From Argentina anserina (lineage: Eukaryota; Streptophyta; Magnoliopsida; Rosales; Rosaceae), in NCBI RefSeq assembly GCF_933775445.1, contig NC_065872.1:14136001-14200000 (forward strand): 64,000 nt of DNA, written 5' to 3'. Shown piece by piece: positions 12,249-23,490 of this stretch; position 1 is the first letter of the stretch; every line of letters starts with the position of its first letter. A model generated the notes under the pieces. It saw nothing but the letters and a program-made list of their open reading frames with translations. It did not search any database and was not told where the DNA came from. The translations under genes and the position numbers were made by a program.

Positions 12249-13075
12249 ATATTTCACAAGGAAATGAAGTACGTAAACTTCAAACCTAGCCTAAGCTTAT
12301 CAACTTTCACGTTGTCGAAACACGACTACGACCCGGTATGAGGCGTGGCACTAAGTTGGGTTTGAACCGGCGTCGAAAATATATAGGCTCACCGAGTTGT
12401 GGAGGCGGTGGAATAGATTGGAGGGATTATTAGTTTAACGCCGCCATGGGAGTAGACAGTGGTGTGTTGAAAATATTGAAGTCGGTCGGTCTCTGTTGCT
12501 GGGCTGTCATCAGAAGCTTAGCTTAATTCAGGACGAAGTAATTGTAACAGATTAGAACATCTAGCTCGTTCTTGTTTTTGTTGCATCGAAATGAATTATA
12601 TAAGTGATGGGAATTGGGGGTGTGAAAACCGTGGAACTAATAATCTGGGGACATTATAAGGTGCGTTAAATATTGGATAAGAATTGGTAATGTCAATAAG
12701 GGAGTCAACGCAAAAATGTGTGAACGTGACGAAGATACGGAGATATATCACGTTGATATTAATTGATATATAGTTGTAGAGAACCAAATAGAACATGACG
12801 CCATTCGGTGCGTAGCTTAATTTAATGGAGTCGTTATTCAGAAGCTAGGGGGGCCGACATGCAGTACGTATGTGAACCTTGTACAACATTAGTTATATTG
12901 GATTCGGCTACTCGGAACTCGGAAGTGTGTGGAGAAATAGAGAATGTTAGGGAGACAAGAAGAAGATTAGCATAATATTAGATTCCATTCAGGGGAGGAA
13001 TTATGTAGAATTTTAATCGGGCTTTAGTCCAGACGTGATAACTCGTATTTAGATAAACTTGGGTAGGTTTAGTTG
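12249..13075. other. ERF upstream region
   Basis: This is AT-rich DNA upstream of the minus-strand ERF gene and presumably holds its promoter. I see no clear TATA box, cis-element cluster or other gene. Confidence 0.35.
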
Positions 13076-13675
13076 GCTGAGAGCCGGTCTGATTTTAGTC
13101 TTTCCTTTTTATTGTAAAAACCTCAAAATCAGTCTCGCCCATCTTCACTTCCTAATTCCGCCACTAGATATCATACGTACTGTTTCAAGATGAAATAATT
13201 GTGTATTATTGAATGATATGAGGACCTATATATAGGCATTACAAAACCACAATCCCGTAGGATTCAGAGTCCTAATCTATTAAGGAGATGCTAATCTATC
13301 TCCTAACAGGAAACCTATTAGGCTAAGACACACATAAGGGTAGAATAGTAATTCTCCCGGAACACGTACAATATTATTATTATTATTATTATTATTGATC
13401 AACTATTAGAAGAGAAAACCTTGTTACACCAAACAAGCGCAGAGAGAGCGTATGATAGATTACGGTTGAGAAGGACATCGATCAGCAGCTTGAAATCACC
13501 TTCAATGCACAGTTAATAATAATATTAAATTTTTTATGTATAATGGTAATTTTGAGATGAACAGCTGAGAGCCGGTCTGATTTTAGTCTTTCCTTTTTAT
13601 TGTAAAAACCTCAAAATCAGTCTCGCCCATCTTCACTTCCTGATTCTGCCACTAGATATCATACGTACAATATGC

Positions 13676-13710
<35 letters not shown>

Positions 13711-13875
13711 GATCAACTATTAGAAGAGAAAATCTTGTTACACCAAACAAGCGCAGAGAGAGCGTATGATAGATTACGGTTGAGAAGGACATCGATCAGC
13801 AGCTTGAAATCACCTTCAATGCACAATTAATAATAATATTAAATTTTTTATGTATAATGGTAATTTTGAGATAAA
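13076..13875. repeat. tandem duplication of about 300 bp, first copy interrupted
   Basis: Copy one begins at 13076 (GCTGAGAGCCGGTCTGATTT) and copy two at 13564 with nearly the same sequence, ending about 13875. Both contain the CTCGCCCATCTTCACTTCCT block, an ATT microsatellite and the GCGCAGAGAGAGCGTATGAT block. Copy one carries an extra 189 bp, exactly a solo LTR plus one target-site copy. Copy two has the longer ATT run. The duplication therefore predates the LTR insertion. Confidence 0.9.
13181..13364 (-). mobile_element. solo LTR, 184 bp, same family as the 1.45-4.08 kb element
   Basis: The segment starts TGTTTCAAG and ends GGAACA. It is bounded by a perfect 5-bp duplication CGTAC (13176-13180 and 13365-13369). 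Its reverse complement shares blocks with the LTRs at 1452 and 3872, including the ATTACTATTCTACC and TGTAATGCCTATATATAGG types. A solo LTR arises by recombination between the two LTRs of a full element. The uninterrupted second copy of the host repeat shows the empty site. Confidence 0.9.
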
Positions 13876-14641
13876 CATAACTTATACAGCCGTTCATCTT
13901 TTGTATAATTATAAAATAATAATTTGCCAAGACTGTCACTTAATCATTTTGATTACGACATATCCAGATTAGATTTGAATGAAGTTAATTGATTAGTTGT
14001 GTTTGACCGGTAGAACATCTCTAACAGTTTTGATATTTTGGAAAAAAAGAGAACTTTTGGGGAATATAAAATTTTTTCCACTCGAATTGATTATGCATTT
14101 CATTCTCCAAATTTGTAGCAACATGCAAATTTTTACATAAGCAAGAGTATTAAATGCTACACTTTCTCTAATAACTCAAGTTTTAATAACAACAAATCAA
14201 AATAATAAAAAATTTAAATCATTTATTTCAATTACTAGCAAATTAAATATATAAAATAATTTATGGGTATAAAAATATGATTATATAATATTTTATTCAA
14301 TTGTAATAAATGCAGAAATATATAAAAAAAACTGTTAGAGTTTGAGTATAAAACTTTTATAGATTTTGACATTTGTTTCTCCATTTTAGAGAAATTTTGT
14401 CAAAACTATTGCAGATGCTCTTAGAAATTTACATTTGTGATAACCGATTATAGGTGTCAAACGCCCGTCAAATTCCTGAAGAAAACGATAGTCATTACAT
14501 CCAAAAACGTACCAAGATAGAGACTTGTTAGTTGTTACACAACCCCAACTCCCCAAGTGTTCTAAATCATTCCTTTAATTACCACTTTATTTATTTTTCT
14601 AATACAAATACAAATTGTACTTTACATCTTGTTCTACTTGG
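13876..14641. other. AT-rich intergenic DNA
   Basis: Very AT-rich sequence without a coding frame or a repeat that I can define. Confidence 0.35.
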
Positions 14642-14839
14642 TTAACAAAGCTCGAAATAGCTAAAGCTTCCAGAGCTTCGTCGTTCAAACTTCAAACCTC
14701 CACACGTACAGTAAGCCGACTTCGAATTTTGGTAACATTTGACATGGATGTCCTTCAGATCGAACTTTTTTAGTGCCCATCGGCCATCTCTTTCTTTCTT
14801 ATCATCATCACTACTACCTACATGTTGCCATGTTGACAT
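14642..14839 (-). CDS. unrecognised small ORF, 65 codons
   Basis: An ATG-started frame (MSTWQHVGSSDDDKKERD...) ends in a TAA. It has no signal peptide or membrane segment, a polar lysine- and aspartate-rich start, and three cysteines near YCTCGG. I do not recognise a family. It may be a chance frame or the first exon of a larger gene. Confidence 0.15.
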   Translation of the reverse strand: MSTWQHVGSSDDDKKERDGRWALKKFDLKDIHVKCYQNSKSAYCTCGGLKFERRSSGSFSYFELC

Positions 14840-16083
14840 TACATAACAAAATTTAGATTCGCCTCTGCCGACCGAAATTTGTCGACCGCCGGAAACACTC
14901 CAGAATCAAATCCGGCTGGACCCAAAAAGACAAACGGTCGAAGTCGGTGTTGCCCGGGTCAACGTTGACTACAGTCAAAAACGCATTTACGACATTCATA
15001 TTGTGGGGGCCCCAAAAATTAACCTGGTCATGTTTTTGTAATTATTAGTTGTACCTGATTGAGTCCAGGGGAAGGAAAAGGTTGACGCGGTTTTACGATT
15101 TAGGGAATGAGTTGAAATATTGAATGGAACCTTCATTTGGTGATGAGATGGTGAAAAGGGTTTGGATGCGCGCACTCAGAAGCTAAAAGTTGGAGGGTCT
15201 CGCATTGTATGAGAAGCATTTGCAGGATCAGACTAGACAGATATGGCGGAAGTTCAGGCTGTCCCTAATGGGAAACCTGAATGGCCGCCGGAAGATAGAT
15301 GCATTGGATGAGGGCATGGTGCAATGTGGAGACTTTTGCCGTATTAGGACACTTGCTTACTTATCTTCACAATCAGTAATATCCCCCTTTCGGCTAGTCG
15401 GCTACCATTTCGAGATTCTAATTGGTCGATGATCTTATTCGAATTATGATGTTTCATTATTCATGATTATAGACAGAGCTACATGTAATACATGTCTTGT
15501 CCGAAAAGAATCACAATAATACAATAGATTATCGATATCATGTAATATTTAATGTAACGGAACCGATGCATCAACAGTTAGTACATTAGTAAATAACCCA
15601 GACAGATTTGACCGAAAATATAAAATATTTTCTTAGCTAACTTATGCACTATCTGATTATAGTGACTAGAACACTATGTACGAACGTTGAAAAGATCAAA
15701 TATCGTCTTCAAATCTTCTAGTAATGAATCACATAATCACACTCTCGATGCACACATCTATTTTATCCATGTCATGATCGTAAAAGGAGAAACATTGCCT
15801 TCAACTCTTGTATAAGATAATTCACTATAAGTCGATCCAAATAATTGAGCCGAGTGACATTTGGCCCGAACCAATGAATCCCTTACATATGATGCAAATT
15901 GTATCAATGATTCTTCCATGAACAACTGATAGGAGCGTGTAAAACCGTTGATTAGTACTTTTACCCGCTCACAACATGAACCGGTAACCGGTGATAATAG
16001 TATAGGGGCAGGAGTAAAATGTAATTTTAGCCAAAGTGAAGAGCGAGTGGAGGCGGAGAAGAAACTCTCTTGCAACTCTCACA
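14840..16083. other. intergenic DNA and upstream region of the DUF167 gene
   Basis: A short ATG-started frame at about 15242-15310 (MAEVQAVPNGKPEWPP...) stops after 22 codons and may be a gene fragment or chance. Nothing else was recognised. The last 100 bases should be the leader of the DUF167 gene. Confidence 0.3.
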
Positions 16084-16256
16084 ATGCCTCCAGCCAAGAA
16101 GGGAAAGGCCAAAGGCAAACCCACCAACGCTGCCGCCGAGTCGACTCAGTCCTCCGCCAACAACAACTTCCCGGCCTGTATACGATCCGTGCCTCCCTCC
16201 TCAGTCGCCATCACCATCCACGCCAAACCCGGCTCCAAACTCGCCTCCATCACCGG

Positions 16257-16305
<49 letters not shown>

Positions 16306-17889
16306 TCTCAATCATCATCAATGGATGCCCGCATTTCTCTAATCTCTTGTTTTTTTTTGGATCAAAGATTTCAGTGACGAGGCTCTGGGCGTGCAGATCG
16401 ATGCGCCCGCCAAAGACGGCGAAGCCAACGCCGCCCTTCTCGACTACATTAGCTCCGTAAGCTTTTTTGTTCTCTCTCTCTAAGTTGAAAAAAAAAATAC
16501 GTACTTTGTTTTTGTTGATAGGTAATAATGAAACTTACTTCGACAAACAAATAGAGTTGAGCGAGAGAAAAATTGTTACTTTATAGTAAATAATCACAAC
16601 AGGAGAGTATGTGGGTTTTTATTGTGATGTTAAGCAGTTGAGACTAGAGAGTGGTAGAGTTGAAATGCACCACACAAGAATGCTGGTTCTTTTGTGATGA
16701 AAGCTTGAGGGGAAGTATGAGCGGTACGAACAATCCGGAGGCCTCCAGATCATGGTTATATATTTACAGGAATTGTGATAAACTAATAGGGAGATTTTTG
16801 TGCTTGTTGACATGTACGGGGTGCGATAGGATGCTCATGAGGTTAGTGTAGAAGGATAAGTGTTGGGTAAAAGATTGGCAGGTTAGAATATGTTGTGGGA
16901 ACTGGCAAGCTAAGGTGTGTGGGCGCGTGGTAGTTAAGAATATTGCTGCAGAAGTTTGAAGGGTACTTGTTCTCTCATTCAAGAAAAAGTGATTTTTAGT
17001 CGGAAAGCTTTTGTAGCTGTAAGCAAGAGTTGTTGTGTATATAAGTGAATTGATATCTGAGGTAACGATAGAGGGAAGTGCGGTAAGGGGTCTTTCGAAT
17101 GGTGGAATAAGCTCCTTTGATATGATTCTGTAAAGGCACATCAGTGGAGCTTGATTTTCGTTATGTTTCAGAATGGTCATTGTAGTATTGATTTTACAAT
17201 CATACTTTGTGTGACTAAGAATGGCAATGATGTAGATGGGTTTATTGTTGTGGCTAAGAATAAAGTTGCTTGAAACCATAGGGTAAGTTTTAAGTGACTC
17301 TTGTAGATTTTTATCCACTGTATCAAAGAAATTTGGTTGGTTAAATATTTTTCTGTCTTCCAGGGCTTTGGAAACTAGGTTGAATGTTTGCTGTATGATA
17401 ATGTGTTTGTGCATGAACAAAATACATACTAGATGCCCTAAATAATACATACAGACAGAGGCACACAAATACTGAAGAAATTTATATTTTCCCTTGTAAA
17501 TACTGAAAAGATATTGTATACTGTTTGATGAGACGTTTATGTCTGTTTCATATGAAGAGTAGATCAGTAGTTTGACTAGTTTCTGTATTGGGTGGGCACA
17601 GAGTGAGCCATAGCCTTCAAGATTCTGATGTTTATTGTCATAAAATGTATTGTAACATAATTTTTGTATAAAATGATTTGTCCTCTACTTGGTTTAGCCG
17701 TGTGTCAGTGTTGACAAGTGAAACCTTCTTATCTATATTCTTCTCAAATTACAGGTTTTAGGTGTAAAAAGAAGGCAGGTTTCTATTGGATGTGGCTCTA
17801 AATCAAGAGACAAGGTTGTTATTGTAGAGGAAATGACTCTACAAAGTGTTTTTGACATTCTGGATAAAGCTTCAAAGTGCAGCACATAG
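16084..17889 (+). CDS. DUF167/UPF0235 family protein (YggU/C15orf40-like)
   Basis: Three exons, 16084-16255, 16368-16456 and 17755-17889, join in phase to 131 aa. The N-terminus is Lys/Ala-rich ([13 protein letters not shown]). The DUF167 fold follows: [12 protein letters not shown], then [22 protein letters not shown], then [21 protein letters not shown]. The AKDGEAN-type block with KRRQVSI is the family signature. The family is conserved from bacteria to humans and its biochemical role is unknown. The second intron is about 1.3 kb, and the first holds a CT microsatellite directly after the donor. No defects were seen. Confidence 0.88.
16262..16303. repeat. (CT)n microsatellite in intron 1 of the DUF167 gene
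   Basis: About 20 CT units start six bases after the intron donor, leaving only about 65 bases to the acceptor. Because the intron is just 112 bp, expansion could alter its splicing. Confidence 0.95.
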
Positions 17890-20280
17890 AGTGAGAGACC
17901 GCATAGTGGGAGGGATGTAAATTTAATCCTTGAATCGGGCAAGAACTTCTATCTGATGTTAGCACCTACAAAGTCCTACGTTTTGTCCAATTTTATCTGT
18001 ATATATAGAAAAGTTTCTGCTGATGGTTTAGATGCTTCATGAATTGTATGTTTGGTCGTTTACAATAGATGGTTACTTTATAAATGCAAATTCTGCTTAA
18101 ACTTAATCAGTTAAGCCATCATTGCATGTTAATTTCCTCAAATGTTATTCCCTTCATTGTTCATTCTTGATGTTAAATTATCCCATTTATCTCATAAACT
18201 GCTGGGAGATATATTTTTTACATCTAGATATACTATGCAGCGTACTTTTTCTTGGTGAAGTTTGTACACATGAACTGCAATGACTTGTATGTTCTTTTTG
18301 TCCCTTATATTGCTGGCAACATTGACCTTTTGTAAACCTGCTTTGTAAGGAATCTGAACTTCATGGTGTTATCATTGTTGAAGTTGGATGACTTTGCAGC
18401 TCTTGCACCCTCCAAAGTTCAAAACAATCGATCTAGGATGAAAGCATCTTGGTAAGTACTTGCCCCACATTCAAACCCCTTTTCCAAACCTTGCTAGGAG
18501 CAGTTCATCAACACATGTTGAATGTGTTTTATATCTTTATTTGATTTCACCAAATCACTAATGTTTATGTTTGCCAATTGCCACTATCAAAAATCAAACA
18601 GCCATTCATCCTAGATGGCAATTAGTGGGTAGGCTATTTCAAATAGAATTAAGGGCGATTCCCATTTGAATCTTCCCTGATTCAGGTAGTCCTTTACATG
18701 AATCTTAGTTTTGTTGTTTTGATGAATCATTTTCGATCATTTCATTTTTGAACCTAAATGTTCTTATCTTCCTTTCAACTAAAAAAAATTAATGGTAAGT
18801 GACCATGACCTTAGCTACTGAGTAAGTGCACCGTGGTTCAGAACACATTGGTGCCTCTGCATATTTGATAGGTTCCTTTAACATATCCCATGGTATAGAG
18901 GTCATGGGAAACAAAAAGTTTTGTTCTTTGTTTCTCTACAGTTTGGTTGGAACCACGATGTGAAGAAATTGTAGTTCACTAAGTTATTGTAGGTTCAAAA
19001 AGCCCAGTCCCCAATTTAGGTATATTTCTATCTGATTTGTCTAGCCTCTTTTAATTTACATTGCAATTTTGGTTGCAATTAGGTCATGATACATCCATTA
19101 CTCTATAAATTGTTGATTTTGACTGCGGATGTTTTCAGAACCTGTAAAATCAAATCCGGCAATATGTTTACCCCTTTTAGATTTGTTCATCTTCTTCGAG
19201 TATTTTAAATATCCAGATCTTTCCATTCAACAAGACTTGAACCATTGTTGCATTGCCATAAGCTCCCAGCGCCTCTTTGCTCCAAGTGATAGATGTACCC
19301 CATTGGATGTCTATAATTTCGACTTTCTGAACTTTAGAGTTAGGAGCTTCCACATCTTCTAGGGCGAGTGTAATCTCCTCGGTAGTCATTATTTACGTTT
19401 CTTGGGCAATCTGCTTGCTAGTGTAGTCACTTCTCTCTAATGCCTCTACTCTCATCCACCTCTGATAGGGTGGACCTTGTCACTCATATGCAATTTGCTA
19501 TAGCATAGGGATATCTTAATGGGAAGATTTGCCCCATCTCTGCACCCACCTGAAAAAACTCTTACACTCCCAATTTTCTGGTTATTAAATGGAAATACCA
19601 GCCGCCCAATCACTGGCAACGAGCTTCATGGTGGAAGTTAATTGCCGTAACAGTGGTGGTTAATAGCATATGGTTCATATTTGGTTGCCTCTTTTCTGTT
19701 TGTGTCTTAGGTTTCGCATTAAACATTCAGCGAGGGGTGAGTAAAATAGTAGGTATAGTTCACATAATCAGTCTGTTGGTTAGTGTTTCTACGGCATACC
19801 GGATCATCTGTTTTCAAGACCTACTGCCTTGAAGTTACTATTGCTTATTTAATTTCTGATATTGTGAGTCCTGTTGGAAATGAAAATCGGAACCATAATT
19901 TAGTGATTTAGGCATTTTGCAGAGCAAGAAAATTCAATGTCATCCCAGTCAAGGCATAAGAAATGCTGTCCCAACTCTCTAGTTCATTGGAAGCTCGAGT
20001 CTTTGCCTTGTCTTTAGGTTCCTAGTGTTTATTAAGTTTCAGAGTTTAGACTATATCGACACATTGTCAAATGACGCGCATTTGTGGAATCTTGACATTT
20101 CAAAGGGACATTGACTTGGCTAAAGCAAGTCATTCCGACAGAGAGAACGAGCTCCTATAGGTTCATTAATCACTATGTCTTATATCAAAGCAACTTAAGA
20201 ACTTCAAACTACAACCAATTCTGTACTGTTTTGAGAAAAAAAAAAAGTGTGGAGAAAAGGTAGAGCAGTCTCATTGAGAT
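17890..20280. other. long intergenic region
   Basis: 2.4 kb without a recognisable gene. A 70-codon ATG-started minus frame at 19389-19177 (MTTEEITLALEDVEAP...) could be a remnant of a retroelement or nuclear gene, but I cannot assign it. The rest is AT-rich DNA, probably including the 3' UTR of the DUF167 gene and the promoter of the first receptor kinase. Confidence 0.35.
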
Positions 20281-22623
20281 ATGGCTTTTATACTTTGTTA
20301 TCTTCTTGCCTTTGCCTTCTTCAATTATGCTGAAGCACAGCAGCTGCAGTCTAATATAAGCCTGGGCTCTGCTTTAACACCTACGACCAACTCCTCATGG
20401 GCGTCTCGTTCTGGTATGTATGCCTTTGGATTTTACAAGCAAGGCAATGGCTTCGCTGTGGGGATAGTTGTTGCTGGGATCCCGGAAAGGACTGTAGTGT
20501 GGACTGCAAACCGAGATGGTGGACTAGTCTCGGACAATGCCAGCTTGCTCTTCACAAGTGCTGGGATTGCCTTGAGATCTACACAAGGGCAAAGTTTGGT
20601 GATTGGGGAGAACAATGTTTCTTCTGCTTCAATGATGGATTCGGGTAATTTTGTGCTGTACAATGCCAGTGGTGCAATAGTATGGCAAAGCTTTCGGTAC
20701 CCAACTGATACCTTGTTGCCCACTCAACCACTACTGGCAGGGAAAGAACTTCTGTCTGCTAAATCAGAAACTAATCACTCATCAGGCATTTTCCGCCTCG
20801 CTATGCAAGTTGATGGAAACCTTGTCCAATATCCTGTGGACACCGGAAATGATAGTCCTTATTCCGCTCGATATGCGTACTATGCATCTTATACAGATAG
20901 AAGTGGAACAAATGTGTCACTAAATTTGGGTGTTAATGGCCGTCTTTACTTGCTCAATGATACTGGTGGAATTTTAAAAAATCTCTTTGATGGAGCCACT
21001 CGAGGATGGTCTTATCTTGCGAGAATTGATGCAGATGGGATTTTTCGTGTGTATTCGTATGATTTGAAACAGAAAGGAAATTGGTCTATTGAATGGTCAT
21101 CTTCAGAGGATAGATGTGTCCCTAAAGGTGCATGTGGAGTTAATAGCTACTGTGTTACTATGGGGGCAAGAGCCGACTGTCCATGTCTTCCTGGATTCGA
21201 ATATGTCAACCCGGGAGATCAGACTTTAGGTTGTGAGAGCAATTCCTCTGTTGTAGATGTTTGCAAATTGAAGAATTCGAACTGCAGCTATGCCATCCTA
21301 GAACTGGGCAGCACAACATGGGAGAATGAGCCGTATATGCAACTGTCATCTTCAGGTAAAGAAGATTGCAAACAGGCTTGTTTGGATGATTTGAACTGTC
21401 AGGCTGCAATCTTTGATGGTTCAACATGCATAAAGCAGAGGCCTCCTTTGAGATATGGAAGACGAGATATGAGTACTCCGAATATACTTTTCATCAAGGA
21501 GGTAGTGATGTCTTCTGTACCTCCAGCACCTGATGCAGTTGTTCCCAAAGGAAGCAGGAAAGATGATAAAAAATTATTCTTGATTATTGGCGTGTCATTT
21601 ACTGCTTTGGGGTCCATTTTATTGGTGATTTCTGTAATTTTATTATGGAAACACAATGTCTGGGCATATAAAAGAATGAATGAGCTTAATGGTGATGCTG
21701 AGTGGAATGAAGATGGCGCTCCGCGGCCATATGCTTATGAAGAGCTAGTGAAGATGACTAATAACTTCAATGAAGAGGTTGGTAGAGGAGCCTCAGGAAC
21801 TGTCTACAAAGGGGCGATCGCAAATAGCCAAAAGCTAGTTGCTGTCAAGAGACTTGAGAAAGTTGCAACTGGTGAAGGCGACAAAGAATTCCAGAATGAA
21901 ATGAGAGTCATTGGCAGAACCCATCACCGGAATTTAGTCCATTTACATGGGTATTGTCTTGACGGACCAAAGAAGCTTTTGGTGTATGAGTACATGAGCA
22001 ATGGTTCACTTGCAGATATACTCTTCACATCTGAGGGTAAACCAAATTGGGAAGAAAGAATGGGAATCGCTCGCAACATAGCACGAGGTTTCCTTTACCT
22101 CCATGAAGAGTGTGATAAACAGATCATCCACTGTGACATAAAGCCTCAAAACATATTGATGGATGAGTATATGTGCCCCAAAATTGCCGACTTTGGTTTG
22201 GCAAAACTGCTTCAGCAAGACCAGACTAGAACCACTACCGGCATCAGAGGAACGAAAGGGTATGTTGCACCTGAGTGGCATAGGAAAATGCCTATAACAG
22301 TTAAAGCAGATGTTTATAGCTTTGGAATTGTGCTATTGGAGATTGTATGCTGTCGGAGGAATGTGGACTTAAGTCTTCCTCATGATGAAGCTATCTTGGA
22401 TGATCTGGTTTACCATTATTTTGAGAGTGGTCAGCTTGAAAAATTGGTTGGAGATGAAGAGATAAACATAAGGCAGTTGGAAAGGGTGGTTAGAGTGGCA
22501 ATATGGTGCATCCAGGATGAGCCGTCACTCCGGCCATCTATGAAAAAGGTTCTGCTTATGTTGGAAGGGACTGTAGATATCCCAGTTCCTCCTAGTCCAG
22601 TTTCATTTCTCAGTACTATCTAG
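20281..22623 (+). CDS. G-type lectin S-receptor-like Ser/Thr kinase (RLK1/LECRK type) 1
   Basis: An intronless frame of 780 aa. A signal peptide at residues 1-19 is followed by a mannose-binding bulb-lectin domain (about 25-150), an EGF-like/S-locus stretch (CVPKGACGVNSYC), a PAN-like region with the Cys pattern of EDCKQACLDDLNCQAAIF, and one membrane span at about 431-455. The kinase has its Gly-rich loop at about 500 (VGRGASGTVYKG), Lys523, catalytic Asp619 in HCDIKPQN and DFG at 637-639. The residue before the catalytic Asp is Cys, not Arg, so this is a non-RD kinase, a class linked to pattern-recognition signalling. The protein should sit in the plasma membrane and sense an extracellular ligand, which is unknown. 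It is tail to tail with a close paralogue. The frame is intact. Confidence 0.95.
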   Translation: MAFILCYLLAFAFFNYAEAQQLQSNISLGSALTPTTNSSWASRSGMYAFGFYKQGNGFAVGIVVAGIPERTVVWTANRDGGLVSDNASLLFTSAGIALRSTQGQSLVIGENNVSSASMMDSGNFVLYNASGAIVWQSFRYPTDTLLPTQPLLAGKELLSAKSETNHSSGIFRLAMQVDGNLVQYPVDTGNDSPYSARYAYYASYTDRSGTNVSLNLGVNGRLYLLNDTGGILKNLFDGATRGWSYLARIDADGIFRVYSYDLKQKGNWSIEWSSSEDRCVPKGACGVNSYCVTMGARADCPCLPGFEYVNPGDQTLGCESNSSVVDVCKLKNSNCSYAILELGSTTWENEPYMQLSSSGKEDCKQACLDDLNCQAAIFDGSTCIKQRPPLRYGRRDMSTPNILFIKEVVMSSVPPAPDAVVPKGSRKDDKKLFLIIGVSFTALGSILLVISVILLWKHNVWAYKRMNELNGDAEWNEDGAPRPYAYEELVKMTNNFNEEVGRGASGTVYKGAIANSQKLVAVKRLEKVATGEGDKEFQNEMRVIGRTHHRNLVHLHGYCLDGPKKLLVYEYMSNGSLADILFTSEGKPNWEERMGIARNIARGFLYLHEECDKQIIHCDIKPQNILMDEYMCPKIADFGLAKLLQQDQTRTTTGIRGTKGYVAPEWHRKMPITVKADVYSFGIVLLEIVCCRRNVDLSLPHDEAILDDLVYHYFESGQLEKLVGDEEINIRQLERVVRVAIWCIQDEPSLRPSMKKVLLMLEGTVDIPVPPSPVSFLSTI

Positions 22624-23490
22624 ATTCTCAACAGTTGTGAGCTCATCAGTTGATCGATCTGGTAAAACTAGTTCTTAGATTGGAGTGTTTCAAACTTCAT
22701 TCTCTGTATGTACGTCCTTGTGTTATCATAATTGTTTATGCTACTTCGTAAATTTCTTTATAGGAAAGCTTTCTAAGGTATGAGCTACTTTCTAATAACT
22801 TGATAAGTAATAACTCAGGCCTCAAGAAATCTGTAATTTCTTCAGAACTGCAGAATACTTTTTTTTTTTGAGAATGAAACTGCAGAAGACTTTGAGACAG
22901 TTGTTACACGAATGAGTCTATGATGACCGGGTCCACTGAGTCTGGTCTGTCCTTCGAATCCAAAATCATATTCAAAGTTTGAAAGAGAGAATAAGATGGG
23001 ACTATCTGTGTCAATCTAAAGATATCAACGACTTTTACTTCCATCACTTTCAATTGCACCGTGTTTGTGTGAAAGTTGGTCTGGACTTTTGTTAAAATTC
23101 TTTTTGTGTACTACTTGTGTAGACTTGGCATGGCTCAGCTAAATTTATCTCTCATAGGGAAACAATCAGGCAATGCCCCAAATGAGACTATTTCATACCA
23201 TAAAACGTTGTTGTGCGTTGCATTATTGTCTAGTTGTGTTAAGAATGCAATATATGTCGATCTCTAATGCAGCGGCAAAATGTGATCACCAGATGTCAAG
23301 GGAACATTTTGTGATCTATGGTGCATAAGATTGGTATGAGACATAGCTGCAGCCACTTTGAGATTATGCACAAAAGCAGTTGTCTTACAATGAATAATGA
23401 CAAGTGGATTATTTCAATTATTACTAAGCAACATGCGAGGCCGATCAATTGGTTTCTTGATTACATCAGTACTTAAGGATCACATACAAT
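22624..23490. other. shared 3' spacer of the two receptor kinases
   Basis: 867 bp between the two stop codons, including both 3' UTRs. It contains a T-rich run at about 22860-22869 and no other gene. Confidence 0.4.

Noticed and set aside
15758..16075. 105-codon minus frame upstream of the DUF167 gene
   Set aside because: No family recognised and it overlaps the leader of a clear gene on the other strand.
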